Source of the DNA: Phaeodactylibacter xiamenensis
GTDB lineage: Bacteria > Bacteroidota > Bacteroidia > Chitinophagales > Saprospiraceae
Length of the DNA: 64,000 nucleotides
NCBI RefSeq assembly: GCF_000759025.1
Contig: NZ_JPOS01000075.1
Location: 124,001-188,000, forward strand
Direction of reading: 5' to 3'
Below are positions 54,951-62,710 of this stretch, piece after piece (the stretch's first letter is position 1; every line of letters starts with the position of its first letter). The notes under the pieces are model-generated. The model did not search any database, had not been told where the DNA came from, and worked only from the letters and a program-made list of their open reading frames with translations. The position numbers and the translations under genes are program-made.

Positions 54951-55137
54951 CTGCTCCGGGAAGTATGCCCTAACTTGCGGATGGGAAGGGTGCGACGCTC
55001 TGCGAGGTCGAAAAATCAGGATGAGGTTTGGGATGACTAATATTCGACACTCTGCGAGGTCGGTTGGCTTGGGCTGCTGGGGTATACTTTGAGCGTTGGC
55101 TGCTTTTGGGAGTGTGCTCCAGCTTGTGGGTGGGGAG
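54951..55137 (+). repeat. composite repeat A, copy 10
   Basis: Begins in the right arm of the first stem-loop (CTGCTCCGGGAAGTATGCCC) directly after an AACCTY run, the same junction as in the 331-bp tandem array at 61-62.7 kb; then double box and second stem-loop. Confidence 0.85.
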
Positions 55138-55224
55138 GTTGAAGTTTAGGGGTTAGGGTTTAGGGGCGAGCGTTGCCGGTCGGTTGGTCTTGGGATTTGG
55201 GCGGTGCCGGTGGGTGTGGCTGGG

Positions 55225-55607
55225 CTTTCACATTTCGTACCTACGGCACGAGGCTACGGGCGGTCTTGGGTGTTACCGACATTTTGCCCCTATGGGGCAT
55301 GGGTTGTGGTTTGGAACTGCAAAACAGAGAAATGTACCCATACGGGCCTTGCTGCGCTTCGGAAATGTAAAACGCGAAATGCAACCCATACGGGCCTTCG
55401 GAAATGTAAAAGTGGCGAGCGTTGTCGTTGGTGCAGTCTTGGGGCGAGCGTCGCTGGTCGGTGTGGCGCTATTTTTTGTGACGGAAAAGTTAGAATCTCC
55501 ACCCCCGACCCCTGCCAGGATGGGAATGGTTTTGTGTTGGGTATTGGTGTATAGCAGGGGACCTGCCGTCGCTATTGCTTTGGCAGGCAGGGCACGAGCG
55601 GTGCCGA
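55225..55607 (+). repeat. left long direct repeat flanking the toxin-antitoxin islet
   Basis: Matches 57341-57723 closely over 383 bp, in the same orientation: B repeat, CCCATACGGGCCTTGC words, GTGACGGAAAAGTTAGAATC and the CCACCCCCGACCCC module. Confidence 0.85.
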
Positions 55608-55700
55608 TTGGGTGGTCTTGGGATTCGAGCAGTGCCGGTCGGTGTGGCAGGCACGCCCGGCGCACTCGCTGTTCGACGTAGTTTGAAACGCCAGTATACA

Positions 55701-55770
55701 TCCATACGGACAAGTCCATACGGACAAGTCCATACGGACAAGTCCATACGGACAAGTCCGTACGGATAAA
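55701..55770 (+). repeat. 14-bp tandem repeat, five units
   Basis: Four perfect units of TCCATACGGACAAG and a fifth diverged one (TCCGTACGGATAAA). The core CCATACGG is close to the CCCATACGGGC word of the dispersed repeats. Confidence 0.92.
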
Positions 55771-55807
55771 TTATGGGGAGTCGGTCCCTTCGCCGGGTGG
55801 CTTACTC

Positions 55808-56239
55808 CTATTCTTCTTCATCAATCAAATATTTTAGGTGTCTGTATTGATTCGAATTTACTGTTTTTATCAGAAGTGCGCTCTCAAACGATACTTTGTC
55901 AAGCATCTTCACGAGTTCTGATTTCAATTTGGGTAAATAATTCTTGATGATATCAAATGAGATATTTGGGTCTATGCTTCTGTAATCGTGGGCAATCCTG
56001 TTCCTCAATTTTGATATTTCGGGCCAAGGTATACCCTTATGTTCTTCTTTTAGGTTATTGTCTATTTTCTTAACTTCTTCGCCAATTACCAATAGAAGTA
56101 TTTGGCTGGCATTGAAATTCATTTGTTCATTTGCCTCAAAGAAACGATCTGGGTCTTCAAAAGATTCGGTGTATAAAAATATCTTCTCGATTGACTCGAG
56201 GATCGTCATTATGTATGTAAAATTCTTCTTCTCATACAT
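55808..56239 (-). CDS. hepT: HepT-family toxin of a HepT-MntA pair
   Basis: 143 residues, mostly helical. The HEPN RNase motif R-x4-H-x-Y is intact as RNRIAHDY near residue 80. Overlaps the nucleotidyltransferase gene by 8 bp. In characterised pairs, MntA inactivates HepT by adding AMP to the motif tyrosine. The gene is strikingly AT-rich compared with everything around it, indicating horizontal gain. Confidence 0.88.
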   Translation of the reverse strand: MYEKKNFTYIMTILESIEKIFLYTESFEDPDRFFEANEQMNFNASQILLLVIGEEVKKIDNNLKEEHKGIPWPEISKLRNRIAHDYRSIDPNISFDIIKNYLPKLKSELVKMLDKVSFESALLIKTVNSNQYRHLKYLIDEEE

Positions 56240-56531
56240 AAATCACCGTTTTGTCGATTTCATCCTCAATAATTGGGTTGACATATTCGTGGTTGACCAA
56301 ATCTATCGTCTCAACTTCTAATAATTCTTTGATGTATTCTTCCAATTCATAGCTCTCTTTAAAGCCTAACCTTATACCCTCTTTGAGATCATAAATCAAA
56401 TCTATATCGCTCTCATTGTGAAAAGTATTGGTCGAGTAACTTCCAAAAAGACCTATTCGGGATATGTTAAACCTTTTCTCCAAGGTCTCCCTGTTCTCTC
56501 TTATTTTATTGATTATCTGGTTCCTATCCAT
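56232..56531 (-). CDS. mntA: MntA-family nucleotidyltransferase antitoxin
   Basis: 99 residues. Minimal nucleotidyltransferase with GLFGSYSTNTFHNESDIDLIYDL, i.e. the GS-x10-DxD metal- and ATP-binding motif. Antitoxin partner of the overlapping hepT. Upstream of it by 22 bp ends a truncated PIN gene. Confidence 0.88.
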   Translation of the reverse strand: MDRNQIINKIRENRETLEKRFNISRIGLFGSYSTNTFHNESDIDLIYDLKEGIRLGFKESYELEEYIKELLEVETIDLVNHEYVNPIIEDEIDKTVIYV

Positions 56532-56553
56532 TTGGTTCTAGTCTTTTGGAGAA

Positions 56554-56763
56554 CTATAAAATCTTTAAAAGATATTCTAACGTTTCTTCCTCTGATGCTT
56601 TTGATTTCTTAAGTATTCTTTCTTTATGCTTAAATATTTCACCTATCAAAAAATTGGGAGCGTAATACTTATCCTGGCTATTCAGAATTTTATCTCGGGT
56701 TAAGGAACGCTGCACCCTAAAGGCTGAAAATACAATATTTGAATCGACGATTACTTTTCTCAT
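56554..56763 (-). pseudogene. truncated PIN-domain toxin
   Basis: 69 residues. The first catalytic Asp (VIVDSNIVFSAF) and the mid-domain Glu (FLIGEIFKHKERI) are present, but the C-terminal half of a PIN domain (~60 residues with the remaining acidic residues) is missing: the frame stops and mntA begins 22 bp later. Likely a remnant after deletion. Overlaps its antitoxin-like neighbour by 4 bp. Confidence 0.7.
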
Positions 56764-56984
56764 TGTTCCGATTTGGGGATAAACCTATCTTTATTTGATT
56801 GCCACCAGTCACCTTTGATCTCTTCTCCCAAATCTTCTATTTCCTTTCCAAAATTAACTTTATCAGCTAAAGCTTCCAGTCTTAGGTTCTCGAGAAACTG
56901 GAGTAAAGCGTCTTTGTTTATTGATTTTTTGTCAATGCTAATTATAAATCGGTCTTCTGAAGAATCAAGTGTTACCGTTTTCAT
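56760..56984 (-). CDS. probable antitoxin of the PIN module
   Basis: 74 residues from MKTVTLDSSEDRF (an ATG at 57002 is also possible). Short, charged, with a central helix and a tryptophan-containing C-terminus; no recognised DNA-binding motif, but size, AT-rich composition and the 4-bp overlap with the PIN gene identify it as the antitoxin-like partner. Confidence 0.65.
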   Translation of the reverse strand: MKTVTLDSSEDRFIISIDKKSINKDALLQFLENLRLEALADKVNFGKEIEDLGEEIKGDWWQSNKDRFIPKSEQ

Positions 56985-57002
56985 ATCTCTGGTTTTGATC
57001 AA

Positions 57003-57832
57003 AATTACTTCCTTTAAACAAGTTTCTGATTCTTTTGGTTTCTGAATATAATATTAAGGATTTTTAGTTATGTGTTGTATTTGTTGTAACGATGTTTATC
57101 CGATAGGGCTCAAATAGTGTATCCACGTCACTGCGTGGCCGTCGTCTGCCTGCGATTTTCCCTAAAGGCTGCAATGCCGGGGGCCAGGCGGGGTCTTCTT
57201 GGCGGGGTCTGCCGGGGGTATGGCTTGGGGGCGAGCGTTGCCGGTGGGTGAGGCTGTCTCGCCCGGCGCTCTCCTTTCGCCGGGCGTGCTCGTTGGGGTG
57301 GTCCTGGAATACTAGCGTTGCCGGTCGGTGGGTCTCCGGGCTTTCACATTTCGTACCTACGGCACGAGGCATGGGTTGGTCTTTGGAGTTACCGACATTT
57401 TGCCCCTATGGGGCATGGGCTGTGGTTTGGAACTGCAGAACAGAGAAATGTACCCATACGGGCCTTGCTGCGCTTCGGAAATGTAAAACGCGAAATGCAA
57501 CCCATACGGGCCTTCGGAAATGTAAAAGTGGCGAGCGTTGTCGTTGGTGCAGTCTTGGGGCGAGCGTCGCTGGTCGGTGTGGCGCTATTTTTTGTGACGG
57601 AAAAGTTAGAATCTCCACCCCCGACCCCCGCCAGGATGGGAATGGTTTTGTGTTGTTTATTGGTGTATAGCGGGGGACCTGCCTTCGCTCTTGCTTTGGC
57701 AGGCAGGGCACGAGCGGTGCCGTTGGTGCGGTCTTGGGGCGAGCAGTGCTGGTCGGTTGGTCGTCAGGAGGCGGTCGCAAAGCGGCCGTTGCCTTGGGTG
57801 ACGCTGGCTGGTCCTTCTCCGTCCGACGTAGC
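57003..57832 (+). repeat. repeat-rich intergenic region 7
   Basis: After ~100 bp of AT-rich islet sequence come the half MITE-like block (57106-57202), the GCCCGGCG...CGCCGGGC hairpin (about 57260-57290), the right long direct repeat and a CGGTCGCAAAGCGGCCG hairpin (about 57770). No gene. Confidence 0.8.
57341..57723 (+). repeat. right long direct repeat flanking the toxin-antitoxin islet
   Basis: Second copy of the 383-bp block at 55225-55607, 2116 bp away, same orientation. Confidence 0.85.
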
Positions 57833-57836
57833 TTAA

Positions 57837-59476
57837 CCCGGATTATTCACGGCAAGGCATAAAAAAAGGGTATAAGTTCTTATATTAGAGTTGCTTAGGC
57901 TTCAAAAAATATAAAAACTCCATACCCAAAAATGAGTAATAAAAATACGGCTTTTTATCAGAATAAAAAACAATACACCTTCGATTTTTCGGGCCAGGAA
58001 ACCAGCTCAGATGGAGGCTTTAGCCTTCTGTACAAACTGGCGAGAAGATCAAAATTGATCAAAGCGTTCAGTGAGCAGGTCCCCGACCGGCGCGACCCTG
58101 AGCTGATCACTTACAGTGTTGAAGAGCTGATAATGCAACGGGTAATGCTGCTGGCTTGCGGTTACGAAGATTGTAATGATGTAGATTACCTCAAGGAAGA
58201 CCCCTTGCTGAAAGCTCTAATGGATAACGGCTTGTGTTCTCAACCAACGCTGAGCCGCCTGGAAAACAGCCTGAACATGGGCGCCGTGTACCGGCTGGCT
58301 GAGTGGTGGGTTGACCGGTATGTGGCTAGTTTGCCCACTGATAAAGAGTATGTGATCATTGATGTGGATTGTACCGACGACCCTACCCATGGAGATCAGC
58401 AGGGCAGTTTGTTTCACGGCTACTACTGGCAGTGGATGCTCAATGAGCTGTTTTATATAGATGGGGAAACGGGGCAAATCATCCTGCCGGTATTGCGCCC
58501 CGGCAACGTACACTCCAATAAATGGAATGACAGGTTTTTGCGGGTAATCGCCAGGAAAATCCGCCAGCGCTTTGGGGATATTCAAATCATCGTCCGGGCT
58601 GATGGCGGCTTTTCCTGCCCTGGTTTTTATGAGGTAGTGGAGGAGCAAGACCTTGATTTTTGCATTGGCCTTACATCTAACCCCCGCCTGAAAGCGGCGG
58701 TCCGGAAATCTTATGACTGGGTCAATAAGCACTATGGGCAAAAGGGGGCCCGGCATCAAAAGTTTGTAGGGCCCTTCAGTTACCAGGCTGATTCCTGGGA
58801 TAACCCTCAGCAAGTATATGCCAAAATTGAATCGACGGGCAAAGGCATGAATCTGCGTTTTATCGTTAGCAACTTTGCCGACGACGATGCCGAAGAGCTA
58901 TACAAAGATTTTTATGTGCAACGCGGAGAGGCCTCTGAAAACCGGATCAAGGAAGTGAAGAACATGTGTTTTTCAGACCGGCTCAGTTGCCATCGTTTCA
59001 GTGCCAACTTCTTCCGGCTTATGCTGTCGTGCCTGGCTTATGAGTTGTTGCGCAATTTACGGGGACTGATCCGAAAAACGGCTCATGCCAAAGCCTGGGC
59101 CTGGTCGGTACAGTCTATCCGGCTATATCTGCTAAAAGTAGCTGCCCAGGTTCATGAAACGGTTCGCAGGATACACATTCGTTTTTCGCGAGCCTTTTCC
59201 CAACAGAACCTGTTCCGAGAAGTGATGATGCAGTGTTAGTGGCTCGCCAGCCAGGGGTCAACAAGGAGGGGGGTTTTTCTACAGGGGGCAAGCCCTGGAG
59301 GGAAGGCTATGCCCTTGGCTCATCATTTTCGGCTTTTTTCCGGCAAAATGAGAAAAAATTCTTGGCGAAGGAAAATTTAATTCTATTCCAACCGGGAGCC
59401 AAGGAGTAGTTTTGATAAAATCAGCGCGGCATGGAGTTAAAATTTAATTTCAACTCCATGCCGTGAATAATCCGGG
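57837..59476 (+). mobile_element. IS1380-family insertion sequence with TTAA target duplication
   Basis: Perfect inverted ends CCCGGATTATTCACGG (57837-57852 and complement of 59461-59476), flanked on both sides by TTAA (57833-57836, 59477-59480). One transposase gene inside. About 1.64 kb, intact by appearance. Confidence 0.9.
57932..59239 (+). CDS. IS1380-family transposase
   Basis: 435 residues of a DDE transposase. Catalytic Asp candidates in VIIDVDCTDDPTHG and IIVRADGGFSCPGFYE, Glu in RGEASENRIKEVKN; the YYWQWMLNELFYIDGETGQ stretch is typical of the family. ATG at 57932 preceded by an AT-rich leader inside the left end. No frameshift seen, so probably active. Confidence 0.93.
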   Translation: MSNKNTAFYQNKKQYTFDFSGQETSSDGGFSLLYKLARRSKLIKAFSEQVPDRRDPELITYSVEELIMQRVMLLACGYEDCNDVDYLKEDPLLKALMDNGLCSQPTLSRLENSLNMGAVYRLAEWWVDRYVASLPTDKEYVIIDVDCTDDPTHGDQQGSLFHGYYWQWMLNELFYIDGETGQIILPVLRPGNVHSNKWNDRFLRVIARKIRQRFGDIQIIVRADGGFSCPGFYEVVEEQDLDFCIGLTSNPRLKAAVRKSYDWVNKHYGQKGARHQKFVGPFSYQADSWDNPQQVYAKIESTGKGMNLRFIVSNFADDDAEELYKDFYVQRGEASENRIKEVKNMCFSDRLSCHRFSANFFRLMLSCLAYELLRNLRGLIRKTAHAKAWAWSVQSIRLYLLKVAAQVHETVRRIHIRFSRAFSQQNLFREVMMQC

Positions 59477-59564
59477 TTAAGCGTAGTCGGAAACCTCAAC
59501 CTTAGCCCTGCCCTTGCCCCTGCCGAGGCCATCCTCCCCGGGGCAGCCCCAAGCCCAGGCTTAG

Positions 59565-60023
59565 CTATCCTTCCCCAACCTCCTTATCTTCGACCAGCCA
59601 TTGGTGGAGAAGGAGGCGGGCTTTTGCGGCTGTTTCCTCCGTGAGGTAGAGGCTGATGACGAGCTCCGGGATGGGGGCATCGCGCAGGGCAGGATCGGTG
59701 GGGTGGGGGCGTTGGTCTGGGTCCATCTCGGGCGTAGGCCAGGTATCGGTATAGTGGCTGAAGAGCGCGCCTTGTAAGTCTGCCGGATCGTATTGCAGGA
59801 TACGGATGAGCTTGTGACGTTCCGGAACGTAGGCATCGAAAATCGGATTGCCATCGGCTATGGGCTGCCCATTGCCGGACTGATTGTTGTAGAAAGGGTG
59901 GTGGGTCAGCCCGTGCGGCTGTAGCAACTGACGGACTTCGGATGCCCAAAACTGTTCGGCTTGCTTGTAGACGGTGGCGTCGGAAAGGAAGCTGCGGAAT
60001 AGTGGATTTACAAGAGTCGCCAT
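59565..60023 (-). CDS. hypothetical protein
   Basis: 152 residues, unrecognised. Soluble, acidic C-terminus, with clear protein-like composition (VYKQAEQFWASEVRQLLQPHGLTHHPFYNNQSG, PVPELVISLYLTEETAAKARLLLHQW-type helical end). Overlaps the preceding small membrane protein by 16 bp, so the two are probably an operon. Confidence 0.55.
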   Translation of the reverse strand: MATLVNPLFRSFLSDATVYKQAEQFWASEVRQLLQPHGLTHHPFYNNQSGNGQPIADGNPIFDAYVPERHKLIRILQYDPADLQGALFSHYTDTWPTPEMDPDQRPHPTDPALRDAPIPELVISLYLTEETAAKARLLLHQWLVEDKEVGEG

Positions 60024-60373
60024 AGGACAATAGTTATAATGAGTAGAATAGATACAAAAGCGGTGCCGCTCCAGACTTCAATGTCGATCCGGATGCTCCG
60101 GTTTTGACGGTTGTTGAAACTTCTGCGGACTGGGGCGTCTATGCCGCCTTCGGTTTGGTCAATGAAGCGTTCGGCTTCTTCAAAAGGGCGCTCGCGCAGG
60201 GCCTGGTCTGCCGGACTAAGCCTGTTGCGCAGCCTCTTCAGTAGGGATAACCCCTTTTCTTTGCTTAATGGTTCCGTTTGCGACCAGCTTTCGCTGGCTT
60301 CCAGGCCGCCGCCCTGGGCTTGTATGCTGACGATTAAGTGGTTTGCCACAGCAAACCTACTCAATGTCAGCAT
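60008..60373 (-). CDS. hypothetical tail-anchored membrane protein
   Basis: Up to 121 residues. One hydrophobic helix at the very C-terminus (WSGTAFVSILLIITIVLWRLL) and a charged cytoplasmic part. The only ATG (60373) lies inside a long hairpin (60324-60373), so the first ~17 codons are doubtful and the true start may be a downstream GTG/TTG or may have been lost. Confidence 0.45.
   Translation of the reverse strand: MLTLSRFAVANHLIVSIQAQGGGLEASESWSQTEPLSKEKGLSLLKRLRNRLSPADQALRERPFEEAERFIDQTEGGIDAPVRRSFNNRQNRSIRIDIEVWSGTAFVSILLIITIVLWRLL
60324..60373. repeat. long two-part hairpin
   Basis: Outer arms ATGCTGAC/GTCAGCAT and inner arms GGTTTGC/GCAAACC with loop CACA; the bases between also largely pair (ATTAAGT with ACTCAAT). 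Overlaps the 5' end of the tail-anchored protein ORF. Confidence 0.7.
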
Positions 60374-60395
60374 TTACGCTGGGAAGTGGCTTGCT

Positions 60396-60438
60396 CCGAT
60401 GTCGCAAACCACTTCGTATTGCGTATATGCGACCTCGG
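60396..60438 (+). repeat. stem-loop with conserved loop, second copy
   Basis: Stem CCGATGTCGCA/TGCGACCTCGG (one mismatch) around the same loop word CCACTTCGTATTGCGTATAT as at 11495-11546; TTTTC follows shortly downstream. Confidence 0.75.
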
Positions 60439-60663
60439 TGTGCTTTTCTCGGCATGAGAAAGTGTTTTAAAGGTGAATAATGGTCGCAAGTGTGGGTTTG
60501 AAATTGGGTGACAGACCGCTCTGTGTTGAGCTTTTTTGGGCCTGATAAGGACAAATATACAAACTTGTTACATTTAATGCAACTATTTTAAAGTTTCATG
60601 TATTTTTTGAATTTTCTTCTCCCATGCTATGCCGTAATTTTGTCAGGAATCATAAATCAGGTA

Positions 60664-60867
60664 ATGCGGCGGTATAACAGGATTAAGGCGGTATTGGCAG
60701 ACAAGCAAAAGTCTAGCAAGTGGTTAGCGGAGGAGGTGGGTCGGAGCCGTGCTACAGTCTCGCGTTGGTGCTCCAATCACGTACAGCCGCCATTGGAGGT
60801 CTTGTACGAGGTGGCGGATGCCCTGGAGGTGGATGTCCGGGAGTTGCTGGTGCCTAATAAGAAGTAA
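60664..60867 (+). CDS. small XRE/Cro-type transcriptional regulator
   Basis: 67 residues from MRRYNRIKAVLADK. Whole protein is one helix-turn-helix domain: KSSKWLAEEVGRSRATVSRWCSNHVQPPLEVLYEVADALEVDVRELL. The ATG at 60664 is chosen over 60598, whose extra residues are hydrophobic and not part of the domain. No partner gene; target unknown. Confidence 0.85.
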   Translation: MRRYNRIKAVLADKQKSSKWLAEEVGRSRATVSRWCSNHVQPPLEVLYEVADALEVDVRELLVPNKK

Positions 60868-60911
60868 GGATTTCCGGAAATGGCTTTAACCGGGTGAAAT
60901 AGCGCCGTGCC

Positions 60912-61090
60912 GTTAGGGTATACTTTGAGCCCTGGCTTCCCCGTGAAGTATGCCCTAACTTATGGGTGGGTGATTTTAAAACTAAGGAAAGGTGCGACGC
61001 TCTAAGAGGTCGAAAAATCTGGATGAGGTTTGGGATGACTAATATTCGACACTCTGCGAGGTCGGTTGGCTGGGCGTTAGGGTATACTTT
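60912..61090 (+). repeat. composite repeat A, copy 11
   Basis: First stem-loop, GATTTTAAAACTAAGGAAAG spacer as in copy 9, double box, leading straight into the next GTTAGGG stem-loop. Confidence 0.85.
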
Positions 61091-61099
61091 GAGGGTTGG

Positions 61100-62705
61100 C
61101 TGCTCCGGGAAGTATGCCCTAACTTGCGGGTGGGAAAGGTGCGACGCTCTGCGAGGTCGAAAAATCAGGATGAGGTTTGGGATGACTAATATTCAACGCT
61201 CTTCGAGGTCGGTATGCTTGGGCTGCTGGGGTACACTTTGAGCGTGGACTGCTCTGGGAGTGTGCTCCAGCTTGCGGGTGGGGAGGTTGAAGTTTAGGGG
61301 TTAGGGTTTAGGGGGTGAGCGTTGCCGGTCGGTTGGTCGCCAGGAGGCGGTCGCAAAGCGGCCGTGCCCGTGGAGGACGCTGGTGGGCCCTCAACCTCAA
61401 CCTCAGCCTCAACCTTAGCCTTGGCCTTGGCTGCTCCGGGAAGTATGCCCTAACTTGCGGGTGGGAAAGGTGCGACGCTCTACGAGGTCGAAAAATCAGG
61501 ATGAGGTTTGGGATGACTAATATTCAACGCTCTTCGAGGTCGGTATGCTTGGGCTGCTGGGGTACACTTTGAGCGTGGACTGCTCCGGGAGTGTGCTCCA
61601 GCTTGCGGGTGGGGAGGTTGAAGTTTAGGGGTTAGGGTTTAGGGGGTGAGCGTTGCCGGTCGGTTGGTCGCCAGGAGGCGGTCGCAAAGCGGCCGTGCCC
61701 GTGGAGGACGCTGGTGGGCCCTCAACCTCAACCTCAGCCTCAACCTTAGCCTTGGCCTTGGCTGCTTCGGGAAGTATGCCCTAACTTGCGGGTGGGAAAG
61801 GTGCGACGCTCTACGAGGTCGAAAAATCAGGATGAGGTTTGGGATGACTAATATTCGACGCTCTTCGAGGTCGGTTGGCTGGGCTGCTGGGGTACACTGT
61901 GAGCGTGGACTGCTCCGGGAGTGTGCTCCAGCTTGCGGGTGGGGAGTTTGAAGTTTAGGGGTTAGGGTTTAGTGGCGAGCGTTGCCGGTGGGTAGGTCGC
62001 CAGGAGGCGGTCGCAAAGCGGCCGGGGCCTTGGAGGACGCTGGTGGGCCCTCAACCTCAACCTCAGCCTCAACCTTAGCCTTGGCCTTGGCTGCTCCGGG
62101 AAGTATGCCCTAACTTGCGGGTGGGAAAGGTGCGACGCTCTACGAGGTCGAAAAATCAGGATGAGGTTTGGGGTGACTAATATTCGACGCTCTTCGAGGT
62201 CGGTATGCTTGGGCTGCTGGGGTACACTTTGAGCGTGGACTGCTCCGGGAGTGTGCTCCAGCTTGCGGGCGGTGGGTGTTGTGGTCCCTCCTTCGCCTTG
62301 GGGCTACGGCGGGTGCTTTGGTATTTTGGTTTTATGGTGTTATGGCGGGGCAGGCTCGCCCGGCGCACTTCTTTCGCCGGGCGTGCTAGTTGGGAGGGTC
62401 CTGGATTTTGAGCGTTGCCGGTCGGTAGGTCGCCAGGAGGCGGTCGCAAAGCGGCCGGGGCCTTGGAGGACGCTGGTGGGCCCTCAACCTCAACCTTAGC
62501 CTTAACCTCAGCCTTAACCTTGGCTGCTCCGGGAAGTATGCCCTAACTTGCGGGTGGGGAAGGTGCGACGCTCTACGAGGTCGAAAAATCAGGATGAGGT
62601 TTGGGATGACTAATATTCGACGCTCTTCGAGGTCGGTATGCTTGGGCTGCTGGGGTACACTTTGAGCGTGGACTGCTCCGGGAGTGTGCTCCAGCTTGGG
62701 GGTGG
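61100..62705 (+). repeat. 331-bp tandem array of composite repeat A units (about 4-5 units)
   Basis: The junction word TGCTCCGGGAAGTATGCCC (TGCTTCGGG in one) recurs at about 61101, 61432, 61763, 62092 and 62524, i.e. spacings of 331, 331, 329 and 432 bp. Each unit holds the right arm of stem-loop 1, double box, stem-loop 2, TTAGGGGTTAGGGTTTAGGG patch, CGGTCGCAAAGCGGCCG hairpin and an AACCTY run. The last unit has an inserted GGTCCCTCCTTCGCC/GCCCGGCG module. Near-identity of units implies recent expansion. Confidence 0.9.
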
Positions 62706-62710
62706 GAATA

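Larger units (their letters stand above)
54277..55807 (+). repeat. repeat-rich intergenic region 6
   Basis: Contains composite repeat A copies 9 and 10, CGGTCGCAAAGCGGCCG hairpin (about 54864), AACCTY run (54910-54945), the left 383-bp direct repeat (55225-55607) and a 14-bp tandem repeat (55701-55770). No gene. Confidence 0.8.
60868..62710 (+). repeat. repeat-rich intergenic region 8
   Basis: Composite repeat A copy 11 (60912-61090) followed by the 331-bp tandem array. Repeats end directly against the stop codon of the glycosyltransferase gene at 62711. No gene. Confidence 0.82.

Noticed and set aside
59493-59564. Functional meaning of the AACCTY hexamer run
   Set aside because: Short, degenerate, same as the runs in the other gaps; no separate evidence here.
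39153-62441. Dozens of 60-200 codon ORFs with shared phrases such as TNIRRSTRSVG and GYTLSVG
   Set aside because: They are translations of the dispersed repeats in one frame or its complement; boundaries follow repeats, not genes, and they lack any domain.
61100-62705. CRISPR array
   Set aside because: Units are 331 bp and identical throughout; there are no short repeats with unique spacers and no cas genes.
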